A stretch of DNA of 50,166 bases from JBPYFK01 sp051984675 (GCA_051984675.1 JBPYFK010000012.1:1-50166); one strand, 5' to 3'; shown: positions 40,550 to 49,885, counted from the first letter of the stretch. Program-made: numbers and translations. Notes: generated by a model from the letters alone, not told the origin.

Positions 40550-42211
40550 TCACCAGGGCAGGTCGCCGGCGTCCCCGTCGCCGGCGTCCCGGGCATACAG
40601 CGTTCGCCCGCGCAGCACCGTGCGCAGGCACGTCGGCAGCGTGTGCGACGGGTCGAGCGACGGCAACGGCGGCACGCCCGAGCGCGGGTCGGTCGACCAG
40701 CGCTGCACCCGTGAATCCGGCGCGGCGGTAACGAGTTCTCCCGCGTCCCAGACCGCGAACGTCGCCGGGGCACCCGGCACGAGTGTCCCGGTCAGCCCGT
40801 CGTCGACGCCGCCGGCCCGCCAGCCGCCCCGGGTGTGAGCGGTGAACGCGGCGCGCGGCGACACGCCGAAGCCGTCCGTGCGGTGGTGCACGGCCGCGCG
40901 CACGCTCTGCCACGGGTCGACCGGGGTGACCGGGGCGTCGGACCCCAGCGCCAGCAGCACGCCGCTGGCCGCCAGTCGCGAGAACGGGTTGAGCTGGGCC
41001 GCCCGCCGCGCCCCCAACCGCTGGGCGTACATCCCGACCGCACCTCCCCAAGCGGCGTCGAACGCCGGTTGCACGGACGCCACAACGCCGAACCGGCCCA
41101 GCGTCTCGGCCTGCTCGGGGTCCACCATCTCCAGGTGCTCCAGCCGGTGCCGGGCTCCCGCCAGTGCGGGCCCGCCGACGACCTCGCCCGCACGCCGGAA
41201 GCCTTCGACGACCTCCGCGACTCCGGCGTCGCCGATCACGTGGAAGCCCGCCTGGATGCCGGCCCGGGTGCACGCCACGAGATGCTCGGTGACCGCGTCC
41301 GCGTCCAGGTACAGCGCCCCGCAGGTCGACGGGTCGTCGGTGTATGGCTCGCGCAGGGCCGCCGTCCGCGAGCCGAGCGCGCCGTCCACGAACAAGTCAC
41401 CAGCGAGCCCTTGCACACCCAGCTCGCGGGCGGTTTCCACCGCGCCCAGCTCCCCCCAGTACCCCACGACGTCGGGCAGCACGTCGTCGGCGGCCAGTTT
41501 CAGCAGCGCGGCGAGGTCTTCGGCACCGGAGATATCGGGGCCGGCGCATTCGTGCACGCTGGCGATGCCTCGCGATGCGGCGCGTGTCAGGAAGGCGCGC
41601 TGCGCGTCGCGGCGCTCGACTTCGCCCAATGCCTCGCGGGCCGCACTGCGGGCGTGGTGGTGAGCGACTCGGGTCAGCGGCTTGTCGGCATCCCAGCCTT
41701 CCGCGCCCACTGCCAGCGGTGCGCGCTCGATCAGCGAGCTGGACACCAGCGCCGAGTGCGCGTCGATCCGCGTCAGATACACCGCCGCGCCCCGGGCGGC
41801 GGCGTCGATCTCGGAGCGGGTGGGCGGGCGCTTCTCCGGCCACCAGGTTTCGTCCCAGCCGTGCCCCCACACCAACCGGCCGGGGTTTTCCTCGATGTAG
41901 TCACGGAGGGCGTGCAGGAACTCCGTCAGGGACGCGCATCCGGTCAGGTCCAGGCCGGTCAGCAGCAGGCCGGTTGAGGTCGCGTGCACGTGGGCGTCGA
42001 CGAAAGCCGGAGCGACGAAGGCACCGTGGAGGTCGACCACGTGCGCGTCGGGGTGCAGCGCCCGGCCCACGGGATCGGAGCCGACCCACGTGATGACTCC
42101 GCCGGTCATCGCCATCGCGGTGGCGTCCGCGCCGCCCGGAGCGTAGATCCGGCCGCCGACCAGCAGCACTGTCGGCGCGCTCCGCTCCGGTGTCCCGACC
42201 GTCTCAGACAT
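40550..42211 (-). CDS. YtcJ-like metal-dependent amidohydrolase
   Basis: ~553 residues. FVDAHVHATSTG supplies HxH, IDAHSALVSSSLIER and GFHVIGDAGVAEVVEGFRRA the next His ligands, RLEHLEMVDPEQ another, and LALGSDAPVTPVDPW the Asp. This is the amidohydrolase-3/YtcJ group, which includes N-substituted formamide deformylase; the natural substrate is unknown. The frame extends to ATG 42280, adding 23 poorly conserved residues; ATG 42211 is chosen. It follows fxsA on the same strand. Confidence 0.88.
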   Translation of the reverse strand: MSETVGTPERSAPTVLLVGGRIYAPGGADATAMAMTGGVITWVGSDPVGRALHPDAHVVDLHGAFVAPAFVDAHVHATSTGLLLTGLDLTGCASLTEFLHALRDYIEENPGRLVWGHGWDETWWPEKRPPTRSEIDAAARGAAVYLTRIDAHSALVSSSLIERAPLAVGAEGWDADKPLTRVAHHHARSAAREALGEVERRDAQRAFLTRAASRGIASVHECAGPDISGAEDLAALLKLAADDVLPDVVGYWGELGAVETARELGVQGLAGDLFVDGALGSRTAALREPYTDDPSTCGALYLDADAVTEHLVACTRAGIQAGFHVIGDAGVAEVVEGFRRAGEVVGGPALAGARHRLEHLEMVDPEQAETLGRFGVVASVQPAFDAAWGGAVGMYAQRLGARRAAQLNPFSRLAASGVLLALGSDAPVTPVDPWQSVRAAVHHRTDGFGVSPRAAFTAHTRGGWRAGGVDDGLTGTLVPGAPATFAVWDAGELVTAAPDSRVQRWSTDPRSGVPPLPSLDPSHTLPTCLRTVLRGRTLYARDAGDGDAGDLPW

Positions 42212-42294
42212 GGTGGTTGGCCCCGCCGTCTTACGTGCGCCCTGGGTGGTGTGTGTGGGCCTGAGGTGTTTCTGGGCCATCGTGTCCGGGGAGC

Positions 42295-42858
42295 TTACCG
42301 GGACCGACCAGAGCCGGAATCGCCGTCCCCGTCCTCCTCGACGGACAGCACCTCACCCTCGATCACGTCACCCCGGTCGTCACCCCCGGCGGAGCCGGCC
42401 GGGCCCCGCGCGGTCCGCGCCTGCGCGGTCCGCGCCTGCGCGGCCCATCCCTGCGCGGCCCATCCCTGCGCGGCGTTGCCGCCCAAACGTGCACCCATGG
42501 CCTCACCCCGGCGCGCAGCGGCACGTTCCAGCCGGCGGCGCAGCACCGCCCGGGTCGGTGGCAGCAGGCACAGCAGGCCGGCGAAGTCGCTGACGAAGCC
42601 GGGGACGGCGATCAGCACGCCACCGGCGGCGATGACCACGCCGTCGGCGAGCTCGCGATGCGGTGGTCGGCGCTCGCGCGTGGCGGCGACGAACTCACGC
42701 AGCGTGCGCCGCCCCTCGTGTTTCACCAGCCACGCCCCCAGCACGGAAGCGGCGACCAGCAGACCGATCGTGGGAAGCACCCCGATCGCGTGACCCACGG
42801 CGACCAGGACCACGAGCTCGACGACCACCGCTACCAGCAGCACAGCGCGTATGGGCAC
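42295..42858 (-). CDS. fxsA: FxsA-family membrane protein
   Basis: 187 residues. The first ~115 are the FxsA domain: LLVAVVVELVVLVAVGHAIG, GAWLVKHEGRRTLREF, GVVIAAGGVLIAVPGFVSDF and LLCLLPPTR. The tail is low-complexity, with AQGWAAQGWAAQARTAQART repeats and then an acidic end (DVIEGEVLSVEEDGDG). FxsA is named for relieving F-exclusion of phage T7 in E. coli; its normal role is unclear. GTG start with GAGGAG upstream. Confidence 0.92.
   Translation of the reverse strand: MPIRAVLLVAVVVELVVLVAVGHAIGVLPTIGLLVAASVLGAWLVKHEGRRTLREFVAATRERRPPHRELADGVVIAAGGVLIAVPGFVSDFAGLLCLLPPTRAVLRRRLERAAARRGEAMGARLGGNAAQGWAAQGWAAQARTAQARTARGPAGSAGGDDRGDVIEGEVLSVEEDGDGDSGSGRSR
42406..42475. repeat. 15-bp imperfect tandem repeat in fxsA
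   Basis: Units built on CTGCGCGG plus CCCATCC or TCCGCGC repeat about four to five times and encode the AQGWA/AQART units of the tail. The period is a multiple of three, so the frame is kept. Confidence 0.85.
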
Positions 42859-42880
42859 GACGAACGGCTCCTCAACCTAG

Positions 42881-42931
42881 ACGGGCTCTTGGAGAGACTT
42901 CTGGAGAGACTGACGGGCTCTACAGAGACTT
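42881..42931. repeat. Direct repeat in the fxsA/SGNH-hydrolase divergent region
   Basis: ACGGGCTCT...GAGACTT occurs at 42881-42900 and 42913-42931, with an extra GGAGAGACT between. It could be a local 32-bp duplication or a pair of binding sites. Confidence 0.6.
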
Positions 42932-43029
42932 AACGCGCGAGCGTGGACAAATGCTCCCAGGCCGCCCAAGGCGGTTGGGTCCGGGCGGTGACCGCCCGTG
43001 CTCCGCGTCCGGGTTCTAGACTTCGGGCA

Positions 43030-44115
43030 ATGCGGGCATACGTACTCCGGCTTGTCGTCCTCGTCCTGTTCGTGCCCGCTGTCGCGCTCGCGCTCCTGGT
43101 CAGCGACCAAGCTCCGCCGGGACTGCTCCCGCACCTCCCGCCGCCCAAGCGTCCGGCGACGGTGACGCTGGGTGATTCCACCCTCTCCGGGGAAGGCAGC
43201 GGCTCCTACGACCCCGGGACGCGCGGTGAGAACGGCGACTGGTGCCACCGCTCGGCCACCGCTCCCCTGGACCATCTGGACCTGCCCGGAAACGCCCTGC
43301 GGGTCAACCTCGCCTGTTCCGGCGCCAAGGCCGAAGCGGTCGGCCTCAACCCGCCTCCCGGCGACGCCGAGGTCTCACAGGCCCGGCAGCTCGCGGACAT
43401 CGCGCGCCGCTACCGGGTCACCAACGTGATCGTGCAGATCGGCGCCAACGACGACCCGAGTTTCGTCGACACCGTCAACGACTGCGTCCGGGCCTGGGCG
43501 GCTCGCATCCCCGCCGGCTGCGCGCAACAGCTGCAGGCCGCCTGGCCGCGGCGGCTGTCCGCGATGAAGCCCAAGGTGCTGGCCGCGCTGCAGGACGTCC
43601 GCGCCGTCATGGCTCAGGCCGGGTACGCGCCGCGCAGCTACTCGCTGGTGGTGCAGTCGTATGCCGCCCCAGTCGGGCCGGACGTCGCCCCGGAGCTGCA
43701 GAACCTGTCCGGCTGCCCCTTCCTGACCAGCGACCTGGGCTGGCTGCGCGCGGACGCGGTGCCGCAACTGTCGCAGGCACTGCGGGAGGTCGCCGACCAG
43801 GTCGGCGCACGGTTCCTGGACTTCTCGCGCGCCGGCTACGGCCATGAGGCGTGCGCGGGCGGCAACGCGACACCTCAGCGGGAGTGGTTCACCCGGCTGA
43901 CCGTGAACTGGGACGACCTCAGGGACGACGCCAGGGCAGCGCACGCGATGCAGGAGTCCTTCCACGCCAACGCGGCTGGCCAGGCCGCCTCCGCCCGCTG
44001 CATGAGCGAGTTCCTCGCCGGAAACCTGCCCAGCGCGGTCTGCCTGGCGGGCCCGGACGGAGCTTTGCACGCCCTGCCCGACCGACTGGCCGCCGCCCAA
44101 GGTCCGCCCAGCTGA
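43030..44115 (+). CDS. Secreted or membrane-anchored SGNH/GDSL-type hydrolase
   Basis: 361 residues from an ATG at 43030; the frame continues upstream to 42943 without protein-like signal. An N-terminal hydrophobic segment (YVLRLVVLVLFVPAVALALL) acts as signal or anchor. Block I is VTLGDSTLSGEGSGSY (Ser nucleophile), block III IVQIGANDDPSF, and block V ESFHANAAGQ (His). Cys pairs suggest extracytoplasmic disulfides. The family comprises esterases and lipases with varied acyl substrates. Confidence 0.87.
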   Translation: MRAYVLRLVVLVLFVPAVALALLVSDQAPPGLLPHLPPPKRPATVTLGDSTLSGEGSGSYDPGTRGENGDWCHRSATAPLDHLDLPGNALRVNLACSGAKAEAVGLNPPPGDAEVSQARQLADIARRYRVTNVIVQIGANDDPSFVDTVNDCVRAWAARIPAGCAQQLQAAWPRRLSAMKPKVLAALQDVRAVMAQAGYAPRSYSLVVQSYAAPVGPDVAPELQNLSGCPFLTSDLGWLRADAVPQLSQALREVADQVGARFLDFSRAGYGHEACAGGNATPQREWFTRLTVNWDDLRDDARAAHAMQESFHANAAGQAASARCMSEFLAGNLPSAVCLAGPDGALHALPDRLAAAQGPPS

Positions 44116-44119
44116 CCGG

Positions 44120-44587
44120 TCAGACCCGAGGCGGCCTGTCCTCGAACGGGGTGGACAGCACGACGGTCGTCCGGGTGGAGACCTTCGCGGCCTCCCGGAT
44201 CTGCCGCAGCAGCTCCTCCAGGGCCGCCGGCGAGGCCACCCGCACCTGCAGGATGTAGGACTCCTCACCGGCCACCGAGTAGCACGACTCGATCTCCGGC
44301 AGGTGTTCCAGGCGCTGCGGGTAGTCGTCCGGCGCCGCCGGGTCGATCGGGGTCAGCGAGATGAACGCGGTCAGCGGCAACCCGATCTGGTCACCGTCGA
44401 GGCGGGCCGCGTAGCCGCGTACCGCACCCCGCTGCTCCAGCCGCCGAACCCGTTGATGCACCGCGGACACGCTCAGCCCCACCCGTTCCGCGAGTTCGGT
44501 GAAGCTGCACCGGCCGTCCTGGGCGAGTTCTCCGAGGATCGCCCGGTCGGTGGGTTCGAGCTGGCCGCTCTGCGCGTTTCCGCTCAC
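44120..44587 (-). CDS. Lrp/AsnC-family transcriptional regulator
   Basis: 155 residues. The HTH reads LEPTDRAILGELAQDGRCSF-TELAERVGLSVSAVHQRVRR, and the C-terminal RAM domain covers LTAFISLTPIDP to SYILQVRVASPAALEELLRQ. The GTG start overlaps the peptidase stop by GTGA, so the two are coupled. Ligand-responsive control of amino-acid or peptide use is likely from the pairing with a proline peptidase; inference. Confidence 0.93.
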   Translation of the reverse strand: MSGNAQSGQLEPTDRAILGELAQDGRCSFTELAERVGLSVSAVHQRVRRLEQRGAVRGYAARLDGDQIGLPLTAFISLTPIDPAAPDDYPQRLEHLPEIESCYSVAGEESYILQVRVASPAALEELLRQIREAAKVSTRTTVVLSTPFEDRPPRV

Positions 44588-45738
44588 GATTCCAGCACCA
44601 CCAAGTCGTGCGGCTGGTTGTTGAGGCGCTCGACGCCGGTCTCGGTGACGACCACGATGTCCTCGATCCGCGCGCCCCACCGGTCGGGCAGGTAGATCCC
44701 GGGTTCGACGCTGAAAGCCATGCCCGGTTCGAGCACCAGCTCGTTACCACCCATGATGTAGGGCTCCTCGTGCACGTCCAACCCGATGCCGTGGCCGGTG
44801 CGGTGGATGAAGTAGTCGCCGAATCCGGCCGCGGTGATCGGCTCCCGGGCCGCCGCGTCGATCGACTGCGCACGCGCGCCCGGCCGTACCGCGCTGACGG
44901 CGGCCCGCTGGGCGGCCTGCAACACGGCGTAGGTGTCCCGGACGTCCGGCTGGGCCGGCTCGCCGACGGCGTAGGTCCGCGTGCAGTCGGAGTTGTATCC
45001 GCGCGGGGTCGGGCCGCCGATGTCCACGACCACGACGTCGCCGCGCTCGATCACCCGGTCCGACAGCGCGTGGTGCGGGCTGGCGCCGTTCGGCCCGGAG
45101 CCGACGATCACGAACTCGGCGCGGGCGTGCCCCTCGTCAACGATGGCCTCCGCGATGTCCGCGCCGACCTCGGCCTCGGTACGACCCGGCCGCAGGAACT
45201 CCGCCATCCGTGCATGGACCCGGTCGATCGCCGCGCCCGCCGCGCGCAGCGCGTCGAGCTCCGCGTCGTCCTTGCGCATCCGCAGTTCCCGCAACACCGG
45301 CGCGGCGAGCACCTGCTCCGCGCCCGGGATCGCCGTGCGCAGCGGGATCGTGTGCAGGGCCGGCATGACGTCGGCGACCGCGAGCCGGGCCGGCGCCGCA
45401 CCGTTGCGCCGCAGCAGGTCGGTGACGATCCGGTACGGATCTTCGCCGTCGACCCAGGTGACCACCTCGATGCCGAGCGCGGCCGCGGGGATGTCCGCGT
45501 AACCGGGCGCCTCCAGCTTGGGCAACACCAGCGCCGGGGACGCGTCCCGACCCGCGGCGGGCACGAGCAGGCACGTCAACCGTTCGAAGGATTCGCCGGC
45601 CAGTCCGAGGAGGAAGCGGAAATCTGATCCGGGTGAGATCAGCAGCGCGTCCAGATCGGCTTCGGCGGCGGTCTGGGCCGCCCGGGTCAAGCGGGCGGCG
45701 AGCAGGGACAGATCCTGTTTGATCGCAACGGTGGCCAT
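44584..45738 (-). CDS. M24 metallopeptidase (Xaa-Pro peptidase type)
   Basis: 384 residues. An N-terminal creatinase-like domain (LDALLISPGSDFRFLLGLAG) is followed by the pita-bread catalytic domain with all five metal ligands: VVVDIGGP, YNSDCTRTY, IHRTGHGIGLDVHE, FSVEPGIYLP and RIEDIVVV. It would act on X-Pro peptides in the cytoplasm. ATG at 45738 is preferred over the frame extension to 45834. Confidence 0.92.
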   Translation of the reverse strand: MATVAIKQDLSLLAARLTRAAQTAAEADLDALLISPGSDFRFLLGLAGESFERLTCLLVPAAGRDASPALVLPKLEAPGYADIPAAALGIEVVTWVDGEDPYRIVTDLLRRNGAAPARLAVADVMPALHTIPLRTAIPGAEQVLAAPVLRELRMRKDDAELDALRAAGAAIDRVHARMAEFLRPGRTEAEVGADIAEAIVDEGHARAEFVIVGSGPNGASPHHALSDRVIERGDVVVVDIGGPTPRGYNSDCTRTYAVGEPAQPDVRDTYAVLQAAQRAAVSAVRPGARAQSIDAAAREPITAAGFGDYFIHRTGHGIGLDVHEEPYIMGGNELVLEPGMAFSVEPGIYLPDRWGARIEDIVVVTETGVERLNNQPHDLVVLES

Positions 45739-45802
45739 GGTCACCAGCCTAATCCCGGTTCGAAGGCGTTCGGCATCCCACGGCCACCGGCTGCGATCAG
45801 TC

Positions 45803-46126
45803 CTAGACGCCGGCGGGTGCGGCGTCCAGGTCACTGGCCAGGGCCTGCTCCAGAGCGTCCAGCGCGGCCTCGGCGCCGTCGCCCTCGGCGGTCAACTCGA
45901 CCTGCTCACCGTGCATGACGCTGAGCGTCATGAGGCCCAGGACGCTGCTGGCATCGACCGGCTGCCCCGCCACGCCGTCGGTGACCTTCGCGAGGTGGAC
46001 CGTCACCGGCTGCGCGGCTGCCAGCTTGGCCACCAGCGCTGCCGGGCGGGCGTGCAACCCGACCTGCGAAGCGACCGTGACACGGCGGCTCTGGGCCGTT
46101 GTGGTGTCGGGGTTAGGACTGCTCAC
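45803..46126 (-). CDS. ptsH: HPr phosphocarrier protein
   Basis: 107 residues from a GTG at 46126 with GGAG ahead; the N-terminus is ~10 residues longer than in typical HPr. VGLHARPAAL carries the phosphorylated His (near residue 25), and VDASSVLGLMTLSVMHG is the second conserved helix containing the regulatory-Ser region. It passes phosphate from enzyme I to IIA. It lies at the end of the fructose operon, 15 bases after fruA. Confidence 0.95.
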   Translation of the reverse strand: MSSPNPDTTTAQSRRVTVASQVGLHARPAALVAKLAAAQPVTVHLAKVTDGVAGQPVDASSVLGLMTLSVMHGEQVELTAEGDGAEAALDALEQALASDLDAAPAGV

Positions 46127-46141
46127 GGGAAGACACTCCAA

Positions 46142-47629
46142 TCAGGCAGCGACCGGGGTCGAACTGGTTTCCTGGGTCGATAAGTCGGTCTTGGCGTCGC
46201 CGCTACGGCCGATCTGCTTCGCGACGATCACGGCGCCGGCCGAGACCGCGACACCGACGACGATCGCCAGGATGTACAGCACCGGCTGGCCGACCAACGG
46301 CAGGACGAACACGCCACCGTGCGGTGCGCGCAGCGTCGCGCCGACGGCCATCGACAGCGCGCCGGTGGTCGCCGAACCAACCATGATCGACGGGATCACG
46401 CGGATCGGGTCCGCCGCCGCGAACGGGATCGCGCCCTCGGTGATGAACGAGGCGCCGAGCAGCCACGCCGGCCGCGCGTTCTGCCGCTCGGCGGCGCTGA
46501 ACAGCCGACCGCGCACGGTGGCGGCCAGGGCCAGCGCCAGCGGCGGCACCATGCCCGCGGCCATGACGGCCGCCATGATCTCCATCGAGCCGTTGGTGGC
46601 GGTGGTCAGACCGGCCGTCGCGAAGGAGTAGGCGACCTTGTTCACCGGTCCGCCCATGTCGAAGGCCATCATGGCGCCCAGCAGCGCGCCGAGCAGCGCG
46701 GCGTTCGCCCCGGTCAGGCCGTTGAGCCAGGACGTCAGCCCGGCTTGCACCGCCGCGATCGGTTTGCCGATGACGATCAGCATCAACGCGCCGGTGACCA
46801 GCGTGCCCACCAGTGGGAGGACCACCACGGGCATGATGCCGGCCAGCACGCGGGGCACCTGGAACCGGCGCATCCCCATGATCACCGCACCGGCGATCAG
46901 ACCGGCGGCGATGCCACCGAGGAAGCCGGCATGCACTTGCACGGCCAGGTAGCCGCCGACGATTCCGGGTGCGATCGCGGGCCGGTCGCCCATGGAGAAC
47001 GCGATGAACCCGGCCAGGATCGGCACCAGGAAGTTGAACGCGGCGTTGCCGATCGTGTAGGCCAGCGCGGCCCAACTCGTGATGGTCGCCGGGTCGAAGT
47101 GCGAGGTCACGTCGACCTTGTCGATCTGGTACCCGCCGAAGGCGAAGCCCAGGGCGATCAGCAGTCCGCCAGCGGCCACGAACGGGATCATGTAGCTGAC
47201 CCCGGTCATCAGCCACTGCCGCAGCTGGGTACCGAAGCCCGCCCCCCGGGACACCTTCGTCGCCAGCTCGGGGCCGGCGGCGCTGGCCGGCGCGGGGGTC
47301 GCGCCGGCAGTGGGCTCGGGCTGGGCTTCGGCTGCCGTCCGTGCGCGCTCGATCAGGCTGGCGGCGTTGTTGATGGCCTGCTTGACCGAAGCTTCCACCA
47401 CGGGCTTGCCCGCGAAGCGCTCCCGGTCGGCCACACCGACGTCCGCCGCGAAGATCACCGCGTCGGCCGCCTGAATGTCCGCGGTGGACAGTGCTGTGGC
47501 GCCGGCCGATCCCTGCGTCTCGATTTTCATCTCGTGACCGGCTGCGTCCGCTGCCTGTTCCAGCGCCTCCGCCGCCATGTAGGTGTGGGCGATGCCCGTC
47601 GGGCACGCCGTCACGGCAACCAATCTCAT
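46142..47629 (-). CDS. fruA: PTS fructose permease, IIB-IIC fusion
   Basis: 495 residues. The IIB domain begins VAVTACPTGIAHTYMAAEAL, with the phosphorylated Cys9. An Ala/Pro linker near residues 105-125 leads to the IIC domain with ~9-10 membrane spans (WLMTGVSYMIPFVAAGGLLI, AFDMGGPVNKVAYSFA, ASFITEGAIPFAAADP). It imports fructose as fructose-1-phosphate. The ATG overlaps the IIA stop (ATGA). The IIA domain, often fused in other bacteria, is here a separate gene. Confidence 0.96.
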   Translation of the reverse strand: MRLVAVTACPTGIAHTYMAAEALEQAADAAGHEMKIETQGSAGATALSTADIQAADAVIFAADVGVADRERFAGKPVVEASVKQAINNAASLIERARTAAEAQPEPTAGATPAPASAAGPELATKVSRGAGFGTQLRQWLMTGVSYMIPFVAAGGLLIALGFAFGGYQIDKVDVTSHFDPATITSWAALAYTIGNAAFNFLVPILAGFIAFSMGDRPAIAPGIVGGYLAVQVHAGFLGGIAAGLIAGAVIMGMRRFQVPRVLAGIMPVVVLPLVGTLVTGALMLIVIGKPIAAVQAGLTSWLNGLTGANAALLGALLGAMMAFDMGGPVNKVAYSFATAGLTTATNGSMEIMAAVMAAGMVPPLALALAATVRGRLFSAAERQNARPAWLLGASFITEGAIPFAAADPIRVIPSIMVGSATTGALSMAVGATLRAPHGGVFVLPLVGQPVLYILAIVVGVAVSAGAVIVAKQIGRSGDAKTDLSTQETSSTPVAA

Positions 47630-48078
47630 GACCGCACCTCCCTGTGCATGTAGTCGGCAGCCGCCGCCGGATCAGTGGCGTCCATGAGCGCCTGCTTGAA
47701 CTCCTGCCGCACCAGCCGGCGTGCCAGCGCGGCGAGAACCGTCATGTGCTCCGCGTCGCCGCCCTCGGGAGCGGCGATCAGGAAGATCAGGTGCGCGGGG
47801 CCGTCGTTGGCGCCGAAGTCGACGCCCTCCGCGCTGCGTCCGAAGGCCAGCGTCGGTTCGGTCACCGCCGACGACCGGCAGTGCGGGATACCGATTCCGC
47901 CTTCCAACCCGGTCTCCATCTGCTGCTCGCGGGCCTCGACGTCGGCCAGGAACTGCTCCAGGTCGGTGACCCGGCCCACGTCAACCATGCGCCTCGCCAG
48001 CGAACGCACAGCCCCCTGCCTGTCCTTTTCGGACAGCTCCAGGTCCACGAGATCTTTGGTGATCAGCTGACTTGTCAT
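47626..48078 (-). CDS. PTS fructose IIA component
   Basis: 150 residues of the EIIA-fructose/mannitol fold. GLEGGIGIPHCRSSAVTEPT contains the phosphorylated His, and HLIFLIAAPEGGDAEHMTVL is conserved. It accepts phosphate from HPr and gives it to the IIB Cys. Its start and stop both overlap neighbours by four bases. The much longer frame upstream is a shadow of fruK. Confidence 0.95.
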   Translation of the reverse strand: MTSQLITKDLVDLELSEKDRQGAVRSLARRMVDVGRVTDLEQFLADVEAREQQMETGLEGGIGIPHCRSSAVTEPTLAFGRSAEGVDFGANDGPAHLIFLIAAPEGGDAEHMTVLAALARRLVRQEFKQALMDATDPAAAADYMHREVRS

Positions 48079-49019
48079 GATGCCGCTCCAGTGAGGCTTC
48101 GCGTTCTGTCCACGTTGGTCACATGCACTCCGGCCGGGTAGAGGTCCTGGGGCCGCGGCATCCGGCTTCCGTTGAGCCCGACGGCGGCCGAGCCGTACGC
48201 CACCGCGACGCGCAGTGCGTCGGCGCCGTTTCCACCCGCCAGCAGGAATCCCGCCAGCAGCGCGTCCCCGGCGCCGACCGTGCTGCGCACGGCGTTCGCT
48301 GGGGCGGTGGCGTGCCAGGCTTCGCCGTCCTCGATGAGTACGGCGCCGTCGGAGCCCAGGCTCACCAGCACGGCGGACACACCGGACTGGCAGAGCTCGC
48401 TGGCGACGTCCACGACGTCCCCGAGCCGGGGTAGCGGTCTCCTGGCCAGCTCCGCGAGCTCGTCGAGGTTGGGTTTCACCAGGTCCGGCCCGGCGAGGCA
48501 GGTTTCGACCAGGGGCTTGCCGGAGGTGTCCACCGCGATCCGGGCACCAGCCGCCCGCACGGCCGGCACGAACCGGGCGTACAGGTCGTCGGGGCACCCC
48601 GCGGGCAGGCTGCCGCACGCGACCACCCACTGGGCCTGAGCCGCGAGCTCGGTGGTGCGCTTGCACAGCGCGGCGACCTCGTCCGCTCCCAGGTGCGGCC
48701 CCGGCTCATTGATCTTGGTGGTGATCCCGCCGGCCTCGACGATGGTGACGTTGCTGCGGGTGGCCGCCCGGACAGCGACTTCCAGGACCGGGACCTTCTC
48801 CGCCGCCAGCAGCTCGGTGAGGTGGGAACCGGCTGGCCCGCCCAGCGGCATCAGGGCCACGGTGGGCTCCTCGGCCGCCGCGACGGCCCGGGCCACGTTC
48901 ACGCCCTTGCCGCCAGGGTCCAGGCGCACACCCGCTGCCCGGTTGACCTCGCCACGCGACATCTCGTCGACGACGAGCGTGCGGTCCAGGCTCGGGTTCG
49001 GCGTGACGGTCGCGATCAT
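48075..49019 (-). CDS. fruK: 1-phosphofructokinase (PfkB family)
   Basis: 314 residues. TVTPNPSLDRTLVVDEMSRG and LDPGGKGVNVARAVA are the N-terminal PfkB/FruK signature; STVGAGDALLAGFLLAGGNG is the C-terminal signature with the catalytic Asp in GAGD. It converts fructose-1-phosphate to fructose-1,6-bisphosphate. It overlaps fruR and IIA by ATGA on both sides. Confidence 0.96.
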   Translation of the reverse strand: MIATVTPNPSLDRTLVVDEMSRGEVNRAAGVRLDPGGKGVNVARAVAAAEEPTVALMPLGGPAGSHLTELLAAEKVPVLEVAVRAATRSNVTIVEAGGITTKINEPGPHLGADEVAALCKRTTELAAQAQWVVACGSLPAGCPDDLYARFVPAVRAAGARIAVDTSGKPLVETCLAGPDLVKPNLDELAELARRPLPRLGDVVDVASELCQSGVSAVLVSLGSDGAVLIEDGEAWHATAPANAVRSTVGAGDALLAGFLLAGGNGADALRVAVAYGSAAVGLNGSRMPRPQDLYPAGVHVTNVDRTRSLTGAAS

Positions 49020-49777
49020 GCGAGCACCACCTCAGGGCCGGTCTCGCCCAGCTCCTTGACGGCCTGCTCGTCCAGTCCCTCGTCGGTGACGACGATGTCG
49101 ATCTCGCTCAGCGCGGCGAACCGCGCGAACTGGTCGTCGCCGTACTTGCTGTGGTCCGCGAGGAGTACCCGGCGACGGCACGCCCGCACCATCGCGGCCT
49201 TCACCGCGGACTCCGACGTATCCGGGGTGGTGCATCCGCGTGTGGCCGAAAAGCCGTTGGTACCGAAGAACCCGATGTCGATGGTGAGCCCCTCCAGGAC
49301 GGTCAACGCCCAGGACTCGACGGCCGCGAGGGTGGTGCCGCGAATCCGGCCGCCGAGCATGTGCACGTTCACGTGGTTTCGGGTGGCCAGCTGGGAAGCC
49401 ACCGGCAGCGAGTTCGTCACCACGGTCAGCTCCCGGTCGGAGGGAAGGAGCGCGGCCAGCCGGCCCGTGGTGGTGCCCGCGTCGAGCAGGACGGTTCCCC
49501 GTTCCGGGAGCAGGTCGGCCGCCGCGCGGGCGATCCGGTCCTTCTCCGCGCCACGGGTCTGGTCCCGCTGGGACACCTCGGGCTCGAAGTCCAGCCGGTC
49601 GAGCAGGATCGCTCCGCCGTACACCCGCCGGACCAGGCCCTGGCGTTCGAGGGCCGCGAGGTCCCGCCGGATCGTCTCGGGCGCGACCTCGAACTCCTCG
49701 GACGCGGCCATGACGTCGATGCGGCCATCCCGCCGCGCACGCTGCGCCAACCGCTGCTGACGCTCCGCCCCGTACAT
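49016..49777 (-). CDS. fruR: DeoR/GlpR-family regulator of the fructose operon
   Basis: 253 residues from an ATG at 49777 with GGAGGG eight bases ahead. The HTH is RIDVMAASEEFEVAPETIRR-DLAALERQGLVRRVYGGA, followed by the sugar-phosphate-binding DeoRC domain (VLLDAGTTTGRLAALLP, LADHSKYG). First gene of the operon; by analogy with actinobacterial FruR it would respond to fructose-1-phosphate or fructose-1,6-bisphosphate. An upstream TTG at 49798 is unlikely. Confidence 0.94.
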   Translation of the reverse strand: MYGAERQQRLAQRARRDGRIDVMAASEEFEVAPETIRRDLAALERQGLVRRVYGGAILLDRLDFEPEVSQRDQTRGAEKDRIARAAADLLPERGTVLLDAGTTTGRLAALLPSDRELTVVTNSLPVASQLATRNHVNVHMLGGRIRGTTLAAVESWALTVLEGLTIDIGFFGTNGFSATRGCTTPDTSESAVKAAMVRACRRRVLLADHSKYGDDQFARFAALSEIDIVVTDEGLDEQAVKELGETGPEVVLA

Positions 49778-49804
49778 GCCCGTTTCCCTCCGGTTCAAAT
49801 TTGG

Positions 49805-49841
49805 TGTTGCCTGATTCTGACCGATGTTGCCATATTGTCAA
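49805..49841. promoter_or_regulatory. fruR/ptsI divergent promoter with TGTTGCC repeats
   Basis: TGTTGCC occurs at 49805-49811 and 49825-49831, exactly 20 bases apart, so both face the same side of the helix. On the - strand TTGACA lies at 49841-49836, a good -35 for fruR. DeoR-type regulators often bind such direct repeats; autoregulation and control of ptsI are inferred. Confidence 0.55.
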
Positions 49842-49885
49842 GAGTGAGACGGCAGCACGAAACATCCGAACTCAGCGAGGACCAC

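Noticed and set aside
48079..48666. Extended N-terminus of the fructose IIA protein
   Set aside because: It is fruK read in another frame; the ATGA overlap at 48075-48078 fixes the start.
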